A DNA stretch of 64,000 nt from Paenibacillus auburnensis (GTDB taxonomy: Bacteria > Bacillota > Bacilli > Paenibacillales > Paenibacillaceae), in contig NZ_CAKMMG010000010.1 in the NCBI RefSeq assembly GCF_927798115.1, forward strand, positions 1 through 64,000. Reading direction: 5' to 3'. The translations under genes were made by a program, and so were the position numbers. The stretch's first letter is position 1, and the number at the start of each line of letters is the position of its first letter. Under the pieces are notes generated by a model that ran no database searches, was not told where the DNA came from, and worked only from the letters and a program-made list of their open reading frames with translations. This document shows, one piece after another, positions 49,331 to 58,649 of this stretch.

Positions 49331-50317
49331 TTACTCCTGCTGCTGCAATAAGCTCTTGGCTGCCTCCACTAACTGCTCTTTGGTCATCGACACGGAGTCC
49401 GTCTGGACATGATAAGCCACGGCCTTGTCTCCGGTTTGACTTAGCCAGGTCACGTCCTGATGAACAGGGCTCTGCCCGAACAGCGACTGATCATTCTTCA
49501 AATAATGTGCGGTTATTCCGCCGATCTGGGCATCTTCAGAAGTAATCCCGGGAGGACTTAACTGAAAGATCACGGGATTACTATCACTGCCGGCAATTTG
49601 CCAGGTTAAATAAAGCGTGTCACCAGCTGCATTGCGGTAAACAGAGGTATAGGTAGCCACAATATCATCGGTTGCACCGGTCTTGCGCCACAGCATCTCA
49701 CTCCCCGATGTCTTGCCCTCGGCCTTCAGCTCATCCAGAATAGCGTAAGCATCCTTCCCTAAAGTAGCCTGGAAAGGTGATGTCTCCATACCTTCAGCCA
49801 GATTATAGCTCCCCAGCAGGGTATCGGGAAGCTTCTCCTGGACACCCTGCTGCTGCAGTGCAGTTTTCCATGCCTCTAACGGAATAAGCAGCGGATTAGT
49901 GATGCCGAAGACAACAGGTGTCCCCTCTACCTCCAGGTCATAATCCCGAAGATATACAACGGCTGATTCCCCTGGACTTAATTGTGCTTTTACTTGCTGC
50001 AGGGAACCACGGATCTTCGCCACATCCTCTTGCTTGAACTCCAGCTGCTGCTCTGTCCGGTTGCTGATAGACAGCTTGCCGTGATCAGAGAACAGCTGCC
50101 TGCCCCCGGCATAGCCAAATCCGCACACCAAGATAAGGATAAGTGTAACCAAGACGAACTTGGGCATTTTACTTTTTTTGAACATCAATGATTTTCCCCC
50201 TTGTTGCATCACCTGCTGCCTGTATTCCGCCGTTATCCGGACATCCAGATCGGAAGGACACATCCGGGAATCCCGTTCGAACTCCTCTGCCAGCCGCTTC
50301 TCAATAGACAAAGCCAT
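49331..50317 (-). CDS. Membrane protein, putative anti-sigma partner
   Basis: The start is set at ATG 50317 (MALSIEKRLAEEFERDS), preceded by AAAGGAGGGGG, giving 328 residues; it overlaps the sigma gene by 17 bases. Residues 1-50 are cytoplasmic, one membrane helix is at about 53-72 (FVLVTLILILVCGFGYAGG), and the rest is extracellular, resembling DUF4367-like domains (DIVATYTSVYRNAAGDTLYL, ITAHYLKNDQSLFG). Its overlap with an ECF sigma gene implies an anti-sigma role, although no zinc-finger HxxxCxxC motif is seen. Confidence 0.65.
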   Translation of the reverse strand: MALSIEKRLAEEFERDSRMCPSDLDVRITAEYRQQVMQQGGKSLMFKKSKMPKFVLVTLILILVCGFGYAGGRQLFSDHGKLSISNRTEQQLEFKQEDVAKIRGSLQQVKAQLSPGESAVVYLRDYDLEVEGTPVVFGITNPLLIPLEAWKTALQQQGVQEKLPDTLLGSYNLAEGMETSPFQATLGKDAYAILDELKAEGKTSGSEMLWRKTGATDDIVATYTSVYRNAAGDTLYLTWQIAGSDSNPVIFQLSPPGITSEDAQIGGITAHYLKNDQSLFGQSPVHQDVTWLSQTGDKAVAYHVQTDSVSMTKEQLVEAAKSLLQQQE

Positions 50318-50879
50318 CCCCCTCCTTTCGTACATCCTGCCCGTCAAACCTGCGGCGTAATTGCTTAAGCGCATGATGATGCCTGGATTTTACAGTGCCT
50401 AACGGAATCTTCAAGAGCCTGGAAATCTCCTCTAGAGAGCAATCCTGATAATAGCGGAGGACAATAACCTCCCTCAGCTTGAGCGGTAGTGTCTGCAGGA
50501 GCGGAAGCAATTCCAGCTGGTCATCCAGCGCCGTAAACTGGATCTCTGCGGCAGAACCTGCTGACTTCGGAGTGCTGAGCTTCACCTTCTCAGTAATCCG
50601 AAAGAGACGCCATTCCTTCCGCTTCCAGCCCCGTACCTGCCTGACAATCAAACCGCTGAACCATGAGCCAAAGTTCTGCTGCGGATCATACTTATGCACA
50701 CTTCTAAAGAGCTCAAGATACACCTCGCTCATAATATCACCGGCATCCTGCGGACGTGGGGCGAGATAGCTGATGAAGCGGTAAGCATGATCCCGTGTAG
50801 CTTCGTAAACGATCTGGAACGCTTGTTCATCTCCCTGGCTCATCCGGATAAGCCACGGGGTTAAATCTAAGTCCTTCAT
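50301..50879 (-). CDS. ECF sigma factor
   Basis: The start is set at ATG 50879 (MKDLDLTPWLIRMSQGDE), with GGAGG eight bases upstream, giving 192 residues. Region 2 reads AFQIVYEATRDHAYRFISYL, then DAGDIMSEVYLELFRSVHKY and FGSWFSGLIVRQVRGWKR. Region 4 reads LPLKLREVIVLRYYQDCSLE and KIPLGTVKSRHHHALKQLRR. It is coupled to the membrane protein gene downstream. No target promoters were identified. It is the second ECF pair in this window. Confidence 0.88.
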   Translation of the reverse strand: MKDLDLTPWLIRMSQGDEQAFQIVYEATRDHAYRFISYLAPRPQDAGDIMSEVYLELFRSVHKYDPQQNFGSWFSGLIVRQVRGWKRKEWRLFRITEKVKLSTPKSAGSAAEIQFTALDDQLELLPLLQTLPLKLREVIVLRYYQDCSLEEISRLLKIPLGTVKSRHHHALKQLRRRFDGQDVRKEGDGFVY

Positions 50880-51054
50880 AAGGCCGGCCTCCATTCAGGT
50901 GTTACAACGGATATTGGCTCGATGGGGTAGAAAGGTTCAAATGGGAAAGTAATACTTTCAATAAGCGCCCTTTGTAGCACTCCACTCCCCCAAAATGCCT
51001 AATAGCCGTCCCTTTGTTCAACATTTCTATTGAAATTGAAATCACTCCTGTATA

Positions 51055-51239
51055 TAGTGGGAAAACCTCCACCTAAACCTTTCAGTTTCACCGTAAATCA
51101 GAATTTAAATGGAAAACCTCCATCTAATTTCCTGGAAAATGCTCATTTGGAGATGTATGTAAGGAATTAGCGGGATAATTTCCCACTAGTATCTCTCTCT
51201 GTCCCTTCTCGTGATAATTAGATGGAGAAAATCCCACTA
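51055..51239. repeat. Four copies of a 22-bp repeat in mirror orientation
   Basis: Copies lie at 51055-51076 and about 51109-51127 in plus orientation, and at 51167-51188 and 51218-51239 inverted. The consensus is close to TAGTGGGAAAACCTCCATCTAA. The arrangement gives a nested imperfect inverted repeat of ~185 bases. It occupies much of the 500-base gap between the ECF gene and the methyltransferase gene; 50895-51054 and 51240-51360 hold nothing else I can identify. Confidence 0.75.
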
Positions 51240-51379
51240 CTATGCCTGCACAGAGTTCAACAAGCCTGTGCCTCTCAAGGAGTACCTTTGGGACAATCCA
51301 CACTGCTTCCATGCTTAAATTTAGTTAGTTTATTCTATACATCACAGCTTGCCGCAGGCAGGCCAAGAAGGAGCCACCT

Positions 51380-51958
51380 ATGTCCGTCCTTGAAATCATT
51401 CCCTGGATTGTCGCTTCCGTAGTTTTGCTGTCCGTGGTGTGGATTGTGCTCATAAGCTGGAGGAATGGGATCTCGCCGATGCCTACCTCCAAATCTGTCC
51501 GGCTGGTAGTTTCCGCAGAGGTGAACCGGATTCCGGGGTACGGCAATATTATTGAGGCGGGGTCTGGCTGGGGGACGCTGGGGCTGGACGTCATCCGTCA
51601 TTGTCCCGGCAAAAGGCTGACCGGTATTGAGAATTCCAGCCTGCCTTTGTGGTTTTCTCAGCTGCATACTATACTGCTGACCCGGTTCCTGCCGGTAGCC
51701 GGCAGCCAGGAAAGTCTATGTAAGAGGGTTTATTTTAAACGGGGAGATATCTATAAAAGCTCCTATAGCGATGCCGATATTGTGCTCTGTTATTTGTTCC
51801 CTGGCGCAATGGTACGGCTGGCGGAGAAATTCAAGCAGGAGCTGCCTCCCGGCGCAGTGGTGATCAGCGTCTGTTTTGCCCTGCCGGGCAGGCAGCCTAT
51901 CCGTACTATAACCTGCAAGGACCGTCTGCGGACTAAGGTGTATGTGTATCACTACTAA
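51380..51958 (+). CDS. Membrane-anchored class I methyltransferase-like protein
   Basis: A 192-residue protein with an N-terminal membrane helix (residues about 5-26) followed by a methyltransferase core. Motif I is NIIEAGSGWGTLGLDVIRHC, and ENSSLPLWFSQLH carries the acidic motif. FKRGDIYKSSYSDADIVLCY is the post-I/motif II region. The fold is short, as in rRNA or histone-like Lys methyltransferase relatives. Substrate unknown. The ATG follows AAGGAGCCACCT. Its stop codon overlaps that of the convergent gene by four bases. Confidence 0.72.
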   Translation: MSVLEIIPWIVASVVLLSVVWIVLISWRNGISPMPTSKSVRLVVSAEVNRIPGYGNIIEAGSGWGTLGLDVIRHCPGKRLTGIENSSLPLWFSQLHTILLTRFLPVAGSQESLCKRVYFKRGDIYKSSYSDADIVLCYLFPGAMVRLAEKFKQELPPGAVVISVCFALPGRQPIRTITCKDRLRTKVYVYHY

Positions 51959-52494
51959 GCTTCACTCTGTCCTTTATGTGATAATACATATTTCCTGAAA
52001 TAATAGACAAAGGGGGCATATAACCATCGCGCCTCTTCTATTTCTTCCTTAAAGTCTTTTTGAAGCATCTCCGCCTGACGATATTCCAAATCGGCGGAGT
52101 ATTCGCTGTGTACATACATATCCAGCATATCATAGAAGAATCCGCATCCATTTTTTACGATTTGATAGCCGTCTGCAAAATCACCGGAGGCCTTCAAAAA
52201 AGCAGACCAGGACATTTCCCTCCGCTCATACCTCAAAAACAAACAACCGATATGGAGATCAAATAATGAATCCTCGAAAGCTTCGAACGGCTCAGAAAAG
52301 GCGTAGGTATTCACAATCCTCTCCGCGTCTTTATTATAGCTGGTTACCGCAAGGTCAATAATCCAATAGGGTGGTTTATCTAACTTTTCAATGATTTCGT
52401 CGCAGAACATGAAATAGTGCTCATACCAAATCAGCCCCGATTCAAGCATGATCGCTAATCTTCTTGCGAATTGTTTGTCCAATCCTATCATCAT
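51955..52494 (-). CDS. Hypothetical protein co-transcribed with a GNAT gene
   Basis: A 179-residue soluble protein I do not recognise. It is rich in Tyr, Phe, Asp and Glu, largely helical, with no signal or membrane segment (for example YEHYFMFCDEIIEKLDKPPY, then WSAFLKASGDFADGYQIV). Its start overlaps the stop of the GNAT gene upstream (ATGA), so they are translationally coupled. The helical, acidic character resembles small immunity-type or DUF families, but this is only an impression. Function unknown. Confidence 0.6.
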   Translation of the reverse strand: MMIGLDKQFARRLAIMLESGLIWYEHYFMFCDEIIEKLDKPPYWIIDLAVTSYNKDAERIVNTYAFSEPFEAFEDSLFDLHIGCLFLRYERREMSWSAFLKASGDFADGYQIVKNGCGFFYDMLDMYVHSEYSADLEYRQAEMLQKDFKEEIEEARWLYAPFVYYFRKYVLSHKGQSEA

Positions 52495-52982
52495 ATAAGA
52501 AAATCCGCCGAAGCCAGAACTACAGAGGTCTCGATTTGCCGCTCAGGGACATCCCAGTACTTTTGCAGGAGCATCTTCTTCTCATTCGCGGTAACCAGAG
52601 CAAATCCGTTCTTAACATAAAAAGAGATCGCCCAGGACGCAGCTTCCCAGGTGCCGATCAGGATAGGCTTCTCCGTAAGGGAAATAATATGTTTTAATAG
52701 GGACGACCCGATGCCGCCTTGACGCCGGGCTGTTCGGACATACGCATGCCGGATCAATGCCACCTCGCCTTTATCCTGAATGCCCATCACCCCCACAAGC
52801 TCTCCGTCCTCTTCGATCCCCCAGAAAACAACCCCATTCTCAATCTCATGGCCCAGCTCCTCCCGGCTCATATACGGCTCGTGATACCGGTCAGCTGGAA
52901 TAACCCCCTCGTATGCCTTGGCTGCATCGTTAATAATCCGGTACATGGTATCCTCATCTTGTTTCCCGCATAATCGAATCAT
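52491..52982 (-). CDS. GNAT-family N-acetyltransferase
   Basis: A 163-residue acetyltransferase. The GNAT core runs from YMSREELGHEIENGVVFWGI through GVMGIQDKGEVALIRHAYVR to the acetyl-CoA loop RTARRQGGIGSSLLKHI (R-x-x-G-x-G/A type). The last part has NGFALVTANEKKMLLQKYW. Substrate unknown. Coupled by a 4-base overlap to the unknown gene at 51955. The 225 bases upstream to the transporter terminator contain no further gene. Confidence 0.88.
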   Translation of the reverse strand: MIRLCGKQDEDTMYRIINDAAKAYEGVIPADRYHEPYMSREELGHEIENGVVFWGIEEDGELVGVMGIQDKGEVALIRHAYVRTARRQGGIGSSLLKHIISLTEKPILIGTWEAASWAISFYVKNGFALVTANEKKMLLQKYWDVPERQIETSVVLASADFLI

Positions 52983-53144
52983 TCTAGCCCTCCTCTGTGT
53001 GGGTTTGACTTATCCTTTAGCTAACTGAAGTTTTGCTGGACAACTATATTCCCCTTATTTTATCAGATACCCTCACTCCAGGAAAATAATTCTAAATCTG
53101 ACACATAGACTTGTCTCCGGGGTAGGCTCAAGGCATTTCCGGCA

Positions 53145-53170
53145 AAAAACCTCCGCCCATATGGGCGGAG
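53145..53170 (-). terminator. Terminator of the sugar transporter operon
   Basis: CTCCGCCCATATGGGCGGAG (53151-53170) is a perfect 20-base palindrome, followed on the minus strand by GTTTTTTG. Confidence 0.85.
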
Positions 53171-53207
53171 GCTCTCGTAGCTATTGCGGTCTATTGCTTA
53201 ATGTTCT

Positions 53208-54794
53208 TTATTTCTTATTCGCCAGGAAAGCGTCGATCTGCGCTTGCAGCTCGGTCTGGATTTTCTCAACGCCTGCCGCTTTCAGCTGCTTGTTCAGGTC
53301 TGCAAGGCCTTTGTCGATATTGTCGATTACGCCGTATTCGAGCGGAATAGCGTAGCGGAGCATTACATTGCCGACATTGGCAATTTCCGTTTTCACTTTG
53401 CTGTTGTCGAATACGAATGTTTCAAGATCATAGTGGTAAACTTCAGCTTCCCATTTTTTTACGAAGTCGGAAGCTTCCTGCGGGAAAGCTTCATTGTCGC
53501 GGTTAAGCGGCGAGTTGAAGTTCCAGTTCGAGAAGCCGGTATAGTTCGGGTTCTTGTCGAGCGCTTTGTATTTGTCATCGCCAACCGGTTCATAGTGTAC
53601 GCCGCTGATACCGTACATCATCAGGTCATGCAGCTGTTTATCGTTCTGCATCAGGTTGATGAACATCAGGGAACGTTCTACATTCTTCGAAGTGGCATGG
53701 ATCGATGTACCGTTCTGTGTCGAGATCGCTACCGATTTCTTCTTGCCTTGGTTGATGTCAGCCAGCGCTACTTCATAAGGCGAATTTTCCTGGCGCATCA
53801 ACGCCATCAGTGCACCAAGGGTACCGTTGTTGTGCGTAATCGATGCGGTTTTGCCTGCTTTGAAGTCTGCCTGATGGTCGTTTTTGCTGTTCAGCACGTT
53901 TTTCGACCAGGCATTGTTATCCGCAAGATCCTTGTAATAAACCAGCAGATCCTTGAATTCCTGTGTTTCATAAACGTTGAATACTTTGCCTGTCGGATCG
54001 TCTAATTTGAAGGCAAACGGAAGGTCAAGGTCGAACATATTCCATTCATTCTGCTGCTTCAGCAGTACACGGTCCAGGTTATGATATTTCCAGTCGCCTG
54101 TTTCCGGTGTGAACGGGGTAACACCTTTCTCTTTTTCAGCGATCGTCTTCAAGTACGTAGCATACGATTCCGGGCTGTTGATTTCAGGAAGATTGTATTT
54201 TTTGCGCAAATCCTCACGATACAGGATCATCTTCTCTACCGACTCGCCTCTGTTTTGCGGAACCATGTACAGCTTACCGTTAACCTTGGCCTGATCCCAG
54301 CTTACATCGGACATAGCTGCTACCGTTTCCGGCATGTATTTATTAAGCATCTCATCCGTCAATTCCAGGAATCCGCCCTTCAGCGCCTGGTCATTGTAGC
54401 CGGCCCAGTTCGCCGAATAGATGAGGTCGAAATCTTCATTAGCCGCGAGCTTCAGCGGATATTTCTGTGCCCAGTCGGACCAGTCCAGGAACTCGCCTTC
54501 TACAGTCGCATTGATCTTTTCTTTCAATACTTTGTTGATTTCTGCAAAAACACTATCATAATCTACCGGCTTAGGTCCCACAAAAATCATTTTCAGCTTC
54601 ACTTCTTTGGATGTATCGATGGCATCTGAAGCTGCAGGATCTGCCGCATTCCCGGTGTCTGTAGCGGTATTTGCTGCATTATTGGTAGCCTCTGCCGGTG
54701 CATTGGCATTGTTATTACCGCCGCCGCATGCACTCAGAATCATAACGAAGGTTAAAACGAGCGCCAGCAACATCATTCTATTTCTTTTTAGCAT
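53208..54794 (-). CDS. Extracellular solute-binding lipoprotein (CUT1 sugar ABC system)
   Basis: A 528-residue lipoprotein: MLKRNRMMLLALVLTFVMI signal, then the lipobox Cys in LSACGGG. A Asn/Ala/Thr linker follows. The body is like the LipO/YtcQ group of large binding proteins (VKLKMIFVGPKPVDYDSVFA, EDFDLIYSANWAGYNDQALK, GKLYMVPQNRGESVEKMILY). It belongs with the two permeases upstream on the same strand. The sugar is unknown; relatives take up pectin- or hemicellulose-derived oligosaccharides. It is last in the operon, with a hairpin in front and a terminator behind. Confidence 0.88.
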   Translation of the reverse strand: MLKRNRMMLLALVLTFVMILSACGGGNNNANAPAEATNNAANTATDTGNAADPAASDAIDTSKEVKLKMIFVGPKPVDYDSVFAEINKVLKEKINATVEGEFLDWSDWAQKYPLKLAANEDFDLIYSANWAGYNDQALKGGFLELTDEMLNKYMPETVAAMSDVSWDQAKVNGKLYMVPQNRGESVEKMILYREDLRKKYNLPEINSPESYATYLKTIAEKEKGVTPFTPETGDWKYHNLDRVLLKQQNEWNMFDLDLPFAFKLDDPTGKVFNVYETQEFKDLLVYYKDLADNNAWSKNVLNSKNDHQADFKAGKTASITHNNGTLGALMALMRQENSPYEVALADINQGKKKSVAISTQNGTSIHATSKNVERSLMFINLMQNDKQLHDLMMYGISGVHYEPVGDDKYKALDKNPNYTGFSNWNFNSPLNRDNEAFPQEASDFVKKWEAEVYHYDLETFVFDNSKVKTEIANVGNVMLRYAIPLEYGVIDNIDKGLADLNKQLKAAGVEKIQTELQAQIDAFLANKK

Positions 54795-54836
54795 CTCAAG
54801 CCTTCCCCCTTGTAGTTAGATATGAAATCTATTGAT

Positions 54837-54856
54837 AAACCGGGTATACCCGGGTT
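54837..54856 (-). other. Intercistronic hairpin between permease and binding-protein genes
   Basis: CCGGGTATACCCGG (54840-54853) forms a stem with a TATA loop directly after the permease stop codon, 45 bases before the binding-protein start. It could protect or pause the transcript and so set relative amounts; T-run is short. Confidence 0.5.
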
Positions 54857-55737
54857 CATCCTTTCACCGCGCCAATCGTTAAACCTTGGACAAAGTATCT
54901 CTGCACGAATGGATAAGCCAGCAGAATCGGCCCCGTTGCCACGACGGTCATAGCCATCTTGAGACTCTCGGTCGGAATTGCAGTGGTTACTACAGCTCCG
55001 GCACCCATCATTGCTTTACGCATACCATCCATATTGCCCAGCATCTTGTACAAATAATACTGAAGCGGCATCAGCTTCTCATCGGATATAAACAGCAGGG
55101 CATTGTACCAGTCATTCCAGTAAGCCAGGGCAAGGAATAATCCGATGGTAGCAAGCGCCGGCTTCGAGAGCGGCAGGATCAGGCGGAGGTAAATCTTGAA
55201 ATCGCCCGCACCGTCAATTTTAGCCGATTCGACAATCGCTTCCGGAATGCTGCTCATAAACGACTTCATAACAATGATGTAGAAGACGTTAAGCATCATC
55301 GGCACGATTAAGGCCATTGGCGTATCCTTCAGGTTGAGGTAGTTGACAATGAGCAGGTACCACGGAACCAGCCCGCCGCTAAACAGCGTTGTAAAGAAGA
55401 AGAAGAATGAAAACTTATTACGCCATTTGAAATCTTTACGGCACAGTACATAAGCAGTCATCGATGTCAGAAACAGGCCCAGCAGCGTACCGGTTATCGT
55501 AACCCCAATGGTTACCAGGTAGGCATTTATCATTTCCTGCGGGTATTTGAACAGAATGCTATAAGCCTCGGTAGAGAAGGCCGTCGGTATAAACTGGTAG
55601 CCATCCGTTACGATCTTCGTTTCTTCAGTAAGGGATGAAGATACGACAAGAATAAACGGGAAGATACATAAAACTGCGAGTATGATCAGGGATACATAAC
55701 CAATGCCTGAAAATATTTTACGATCAAGCTGCTTCAT
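54856..55737 (-). CDS. CUT1 sugar ABC permease (LplC/YtcP-type)
   Basis: A 293-residue permease with six membrane helices. The cytoplasmic EAA loop is SIPEAIVESAKIDGAGDFKI with PLSKPALATIGLFLALAYWN after it. N-terminal FPFILVVSSSLTEETKIVTD and the C-terminal PFVQRYFVQGLTIGAVKG are typical of the LplC subgroup. It pairs with the LplB-type permease 39 bases upstream. No ATPase gene is present in the operon, so a shared MsmX-type ATPase encoded elsewhere probably drives it. Confidence 0.9.
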   Translation of the reverse strand: MKQLDRKIFSGIGYVSLIILAVLCIFPFILVVSSSLTEETKIVTDGYQFIPTAFSTEAYSILFKYPQEMINAYLVTIGVTITGTLLGLFLTSMTAYVLCRKDFKWRNKFSFFFFFTTLFSGGLVPWYLLIVNYLNLKDTPMALIVPMMLNVFYIIVMKSFMSSIPEAIVESAKIDGAGDFKIYLRLILPLSKPALATIGLFLALAYWNDWYNALLFISDEKLMPLQYYLYKMLGNMDGMRKAMMGAGAVVTTAIPTESLKMAMTVVATGPILLAYPFVQRYFVQGLTIGAVKG

Positions 55738-55776
55738 ATCGTTACCTCCATTATAGAAAACTAAACTTTATGCGGC

Positions 55777-56697
55777 TTAGAAAAGGGCGCGGTCTTTGTC
55801 GTACTTGCGGACAGCGTAGTTTACAGTCATGATTGTCACGAATCCGAGCACCGATTGGAACACGCCAGCCGCAGCCGACATTCCTATATCATTGGAAGTA
55901 ATCAGCGATCTGAATACGAAGGTATCGATAACGTCTGTCGAAGAGAACAACAGCCCGTTGTTGCCGACCATGTTGTAGAACATCCCGAAATCTCCGCGGA
56001 AAATGTTCCCGACCGCCAGCAGCACCAGAATAATAATCGTCGGATACAGATTCGGTATCGTTACTTTCAGGATCCGCTGGAAAATGTTAGCGCCGTCAAT
56101 TTCGGCCGCTTCGTACATCTCGGTATCGATCCCTGAAATCGCGGCCAGGTACATTACTGTACCATATCCAAGACTCTTCCAGGCAGCTACGATTACCAGA
56201 ATGTATGGCCAGTAGGCCGGTGTATTGTAAATATCGACAGGCTCAAGGCCGAGGCCCCGAAGCAGCGCATTCACTGTGCCGATATCATAGTTGAGCAGGT
56301 TATAGGCAATCGCGCCGACAACGACCCAGGAGATAAAATAAGGCAGAAACAACGCCGATTGCGTGATTTTGCGGAACCATTTGCCCCCGACCTCGAACAG
56401 CATAATCGCGGCAAAGATCTGCAAAACGTTATTCACGGTAATAAACGCAATGTTGTATAGTGCCGTATTTCGTGTGACCCTCCAGGCATCCCCTGATTCA
56501 AAGAAAAAGCGGAAATTATCCAGCCCGTTCCAGGCGCTTCCGAAGATCCCTCCGGCGTAATCATATTTCTTAAAGGCAATTACGATACCCGCCATCGGGA
56601 TATAAGCAAACAGGAGAAAAAATGCAACTGCCGGTGCCAGCATCAGTAAGAGAACCTTGTAATTTTTCAAATCGCTCCAGAATGTATGCCCTTTCAT
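55777..56697 (-). CDS. CUT1 sugar ABC permease (LplB/YteP-type)
   Basis: A 306-residue permease with six membrane helices, beginning with a short basic stretch (GHTFWSDLKNYKVLLLMLAP). The EAA loop is SGIDTEMYEAAEIDGANIFQ, followed by KVTIPNLYPTIIILVLLAVG. FRSLITSNDIGMSAAAGVFQ is the LplB-type last helix. It is the first gene of the transporter operon and lies downstream of one copy of a structured repeat. The AraC-type regulator encoded upstream is the likely activator. Confidence 0.9.
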   Translation of the reverse strand: MKGHTFWSDLKNYKVLLLMLAPAVAFFLLFAYIPMAGIVIAFKKYDYAGGIFGSAWNGLDNFRFFFESGDAWRVTRNTALYNIAFITVNNVLQIFAAIMLFEVGGKWFRKITQSALFLPYFISWVVVGAIAYNLLNYDIGTVNALLRGLGLEPVDIYNTPAYWPYILVIVAAWKSLGYGTVMYLAAISGIDTEMYEAAEIDGANIFQRILKVTIPNLYPTIIILVLLAVGNIFRGDFGMFYNMVGNNGLLFSSTDVIDTFVFRSLITSNDIGMSAAAGVFQSVLGFVTIMTVNYAVRKYDKDRALF

Positions 56698-56808
56698 TTC
56701 TGCACCCCTCTCTTCTCTATATGTCTATTATAAGAGTGGGCGGGCGGCAGGATAATTCAGCGAAACAACTAAACCTAATACTAATTCAACGATTTACTAT
56801 AAAGAGTG

Positions 56809-56988
56809 AACTTGTGATCTTTTCATTTTGGGATTGGCCGTGACTACAGAGAATGTTTGGACTTCCGGCCGCTGTTGTCTGCAGATTTCTTGATTAATAC
56901 CGTTTCCACGGTTGAAATCCGCAGACAAAGGCGGACGCTACCGCTCCTACAGTTCCAAACTTCTCTTCCGCCACTATTCCCTACATGT
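56809..56988. repeat. Structured intergenic repeat, copy 1
   Basis: A ~180-base element almost matching 60471-60652. A 49-base block (56826-56874) is identical in both. A helix TTGTCTGC-A-GATTTC/GAAATC-C-GCAGACAA (56875-56889, 56914-56928) and an inner ACCGT/ACGGT hairpin sit in the middle. TTTGGA and TCCAAA further out could close it. It lies in the 367-base gap upstream of the transporter operon, about 110 bases before the permease start; TATAGT on the minus strand near 56798 may be the promoter. Confidence 0.85.
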
Positions 56989-57064
56989 ATCTCCTCAAGT
57001 TCAATCTATATAGTAAAAATACAAACCCCTGTTCCATCCGGAACAGGGGCCGCTTCGAACCGCT

Positions 57065-58645
57065 TCAAATTTTATGTTTCTTCCGGTACTCACCGGGCGA
57101 CATTCCCATATGCTGCTTGAACTGCCGGTTGAAATAAATGATATTTTTATACCCGGCCTGCTCTGCAATCTCATACACCTTTTTTGTCGGATCCTGCAGC
57201 AGCTCACATACCCGTTTCATGCGGAGTTCACCGACGAAGTCGCTGAACAGGCTGTTTGTTTCCACCTTGAACAAATGGCCCAGATAGTTGGGGGTGAAGT
57301 CGAAATGGGCGGCGACCTCGTTTAAGGTGATCTTTTGGTCCAGTCTGTCCTTCACATATTCGGTGATTTCATCGATCAGCTTCCGCTTCTGCCGCTGGCG
57401 CTTCAAATACAGCCGCTCCGACAGTTCGAAGAATCTTCTCCGCAGCCAGGACAGGATATCATGCACCGTTTCGAACTGGAACAGCACAAACGGCTGATGG
57501 GATTCCCAATTCAGAATCTCGTACAAATGCTCATTCATTTGCCGCAGATCGGCATGGAGCTTGGAGGTAATCCGGATAATAATATCGTAAATCTCGTTTT
57601 TCTGGGAGAGCGGGCTGTCCCCGGCAAAAAGCTGCAGCAGACAATCGTCTACAGTGGTCAGATCATAGTCGAGCATAGCCTTAAGCATCCGGTCCACAAT
57701 TTCCTCTAAATCTGGCGCGATTCTCTCCTTCGGGTGCCACTCCGAGGCATCCTGGATGAGCCGGTTTTTGCCGACAATCCATTTAATGCTGAGAGCAGCC
57801 TGGGCCTGCCGGTAGGAATCATGCAGCTTGACCGCTTCTGTGGTGTACATCCCTCTTCCAATTGTAATGGAGCAGGAAAACTGCTGATAAAACGCCCGGA
57901 TCAGCTCTCCCAGCAAGGCGTTGAAATGCTGTTCCTGTACCGCAGCCAAGATCACAAAGTGATAATCATAGGTCATGATCACCATACCCAGATTATGCTC
58001 CTGGGCGAAACTGCGGATGAACTGGCTGGCACTGCTGCTCCATGCGCTCCGCTCTTCTTCACTCCAGCCTTTCAGTTTCCAGGCCATATCGTCGATCTCA
58101 ATGATGGCGACCGCCGACGCGCCTTGTAAGTAAGACGTTAGCACACTATGAACATGCGCCTCCACCTGCCCCGGGGCAGACTCATTGAACCAGCGCAGCA
58201 GCAGCTCCTGATTGACCAGCGACAGCGTTTCGGATAAGGATATATTCTGCTCCCTCTCCTGCTTGATCTTGGAACAGAGTCTGGACAGCATCTCATTAAG
58301 CTCATCGTCACCCACAGGCTTGAGCAGATAATCGGATGCATTCAATTGAATTGCCTCTCTGGCATAGCTGAAGTCCTGATGTCCGCTGATAAAAACAATT
58401 TCCACCTCAGGATTCAGCTCTTTTGCTTTCCGCGCAAATTCCACCCCCGTCATGATTGGCATGCGGATATCGGAGAGAATAATGTCAATCCGGTGCTGCT
58501 CCATCAATTTCAATGCGGCAAAGCCGCTTGTCGCCGTTCTGACACTATGCAAAGGCAAATGTTCGCTGCCCGCGACGCGACGCCTGAGCCATTCCAGATC
58601 GATAGCCTCGTCATCCACCAGCAGAATATTTATTTCCATTGCCAT
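57065..58645 (-). CDS. YesN-type AraC response regulator
   Basis: A 526-residue protein. The receiver domain has LVDDEAIDLEWLRRR, the phosphoacceptor Asp59 in IILSDIRMPIM, and DYLLKPVGDDEL. A ~270-residue middle domain follows. The C-terminal AraC domain has TLNEVAAHFDFTPNYLGHLF and YEIAEQAGYKNIIYFNRQFK, then GMSPGEYRKKHK. It is four bases behind the YesM-type kinase gene, so coupled. It probably activates the CUT1 transporter operon just downstream on the same strand. Confidence 0.92.
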   Translation of the reverse strand: MAMEINILLVDDEAIDLEWLRRRVAGSEHLPLHSVRTATSGFAALKLMEQHRIDIILSDIRMPIMTGVEFARKAKELNPEVEIVFISGHQDFSYAREAIQLNASDYLLKPVGDDELNEMLSRLCSKIKQEREQNISLSETLSLVNQELLLRWFNESAPGQVEAHVHSVLTSYLQGASAVAIIEIDDMAWKLKGWSEEERSAWSSSASQFIRSFAQEHNLGMVIMTYDYHFVILAAVQEQHFNALLGELIRAFYQQFSCSITIGRGMYTTEAVKLHDSYRQAQAALSIKWIVGKNRLIQDASEWHPKERIAPDLEEIVDRMLKAMLDYDLTTVDDCLLQLFAGDSPLSQKNEIYDIIIRITSKLHADLRQMNEHLYEILNWESHQPFVLFQFETVHDILSWLRRRFFELSERLYLKRQRQKRKLIDEITEYVKDRLDQKITLNEVAAHFDFTPNYLGHLFKVETNSLFSDFVGELRMKRVCELLQDPTKKVYEIAEQAGYKNIIYFNRQFKQHMGMSPGEYRKKHKI

Positions 58646-58649
58646 ACAC

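Noticed and set aside
53244..54629. Long open frames opposite the solute-binding protein gene
   Set aside because: They mirror a strong gene with signal peptide and lipobox; composition and lack of ribosome sites mark them as shadows.
56794..56810. cre site at the transporter operon promoter, by analogy with the one at 60451
   Set aside because: The sequence matches the consensus poorly when aligned on its CG core.
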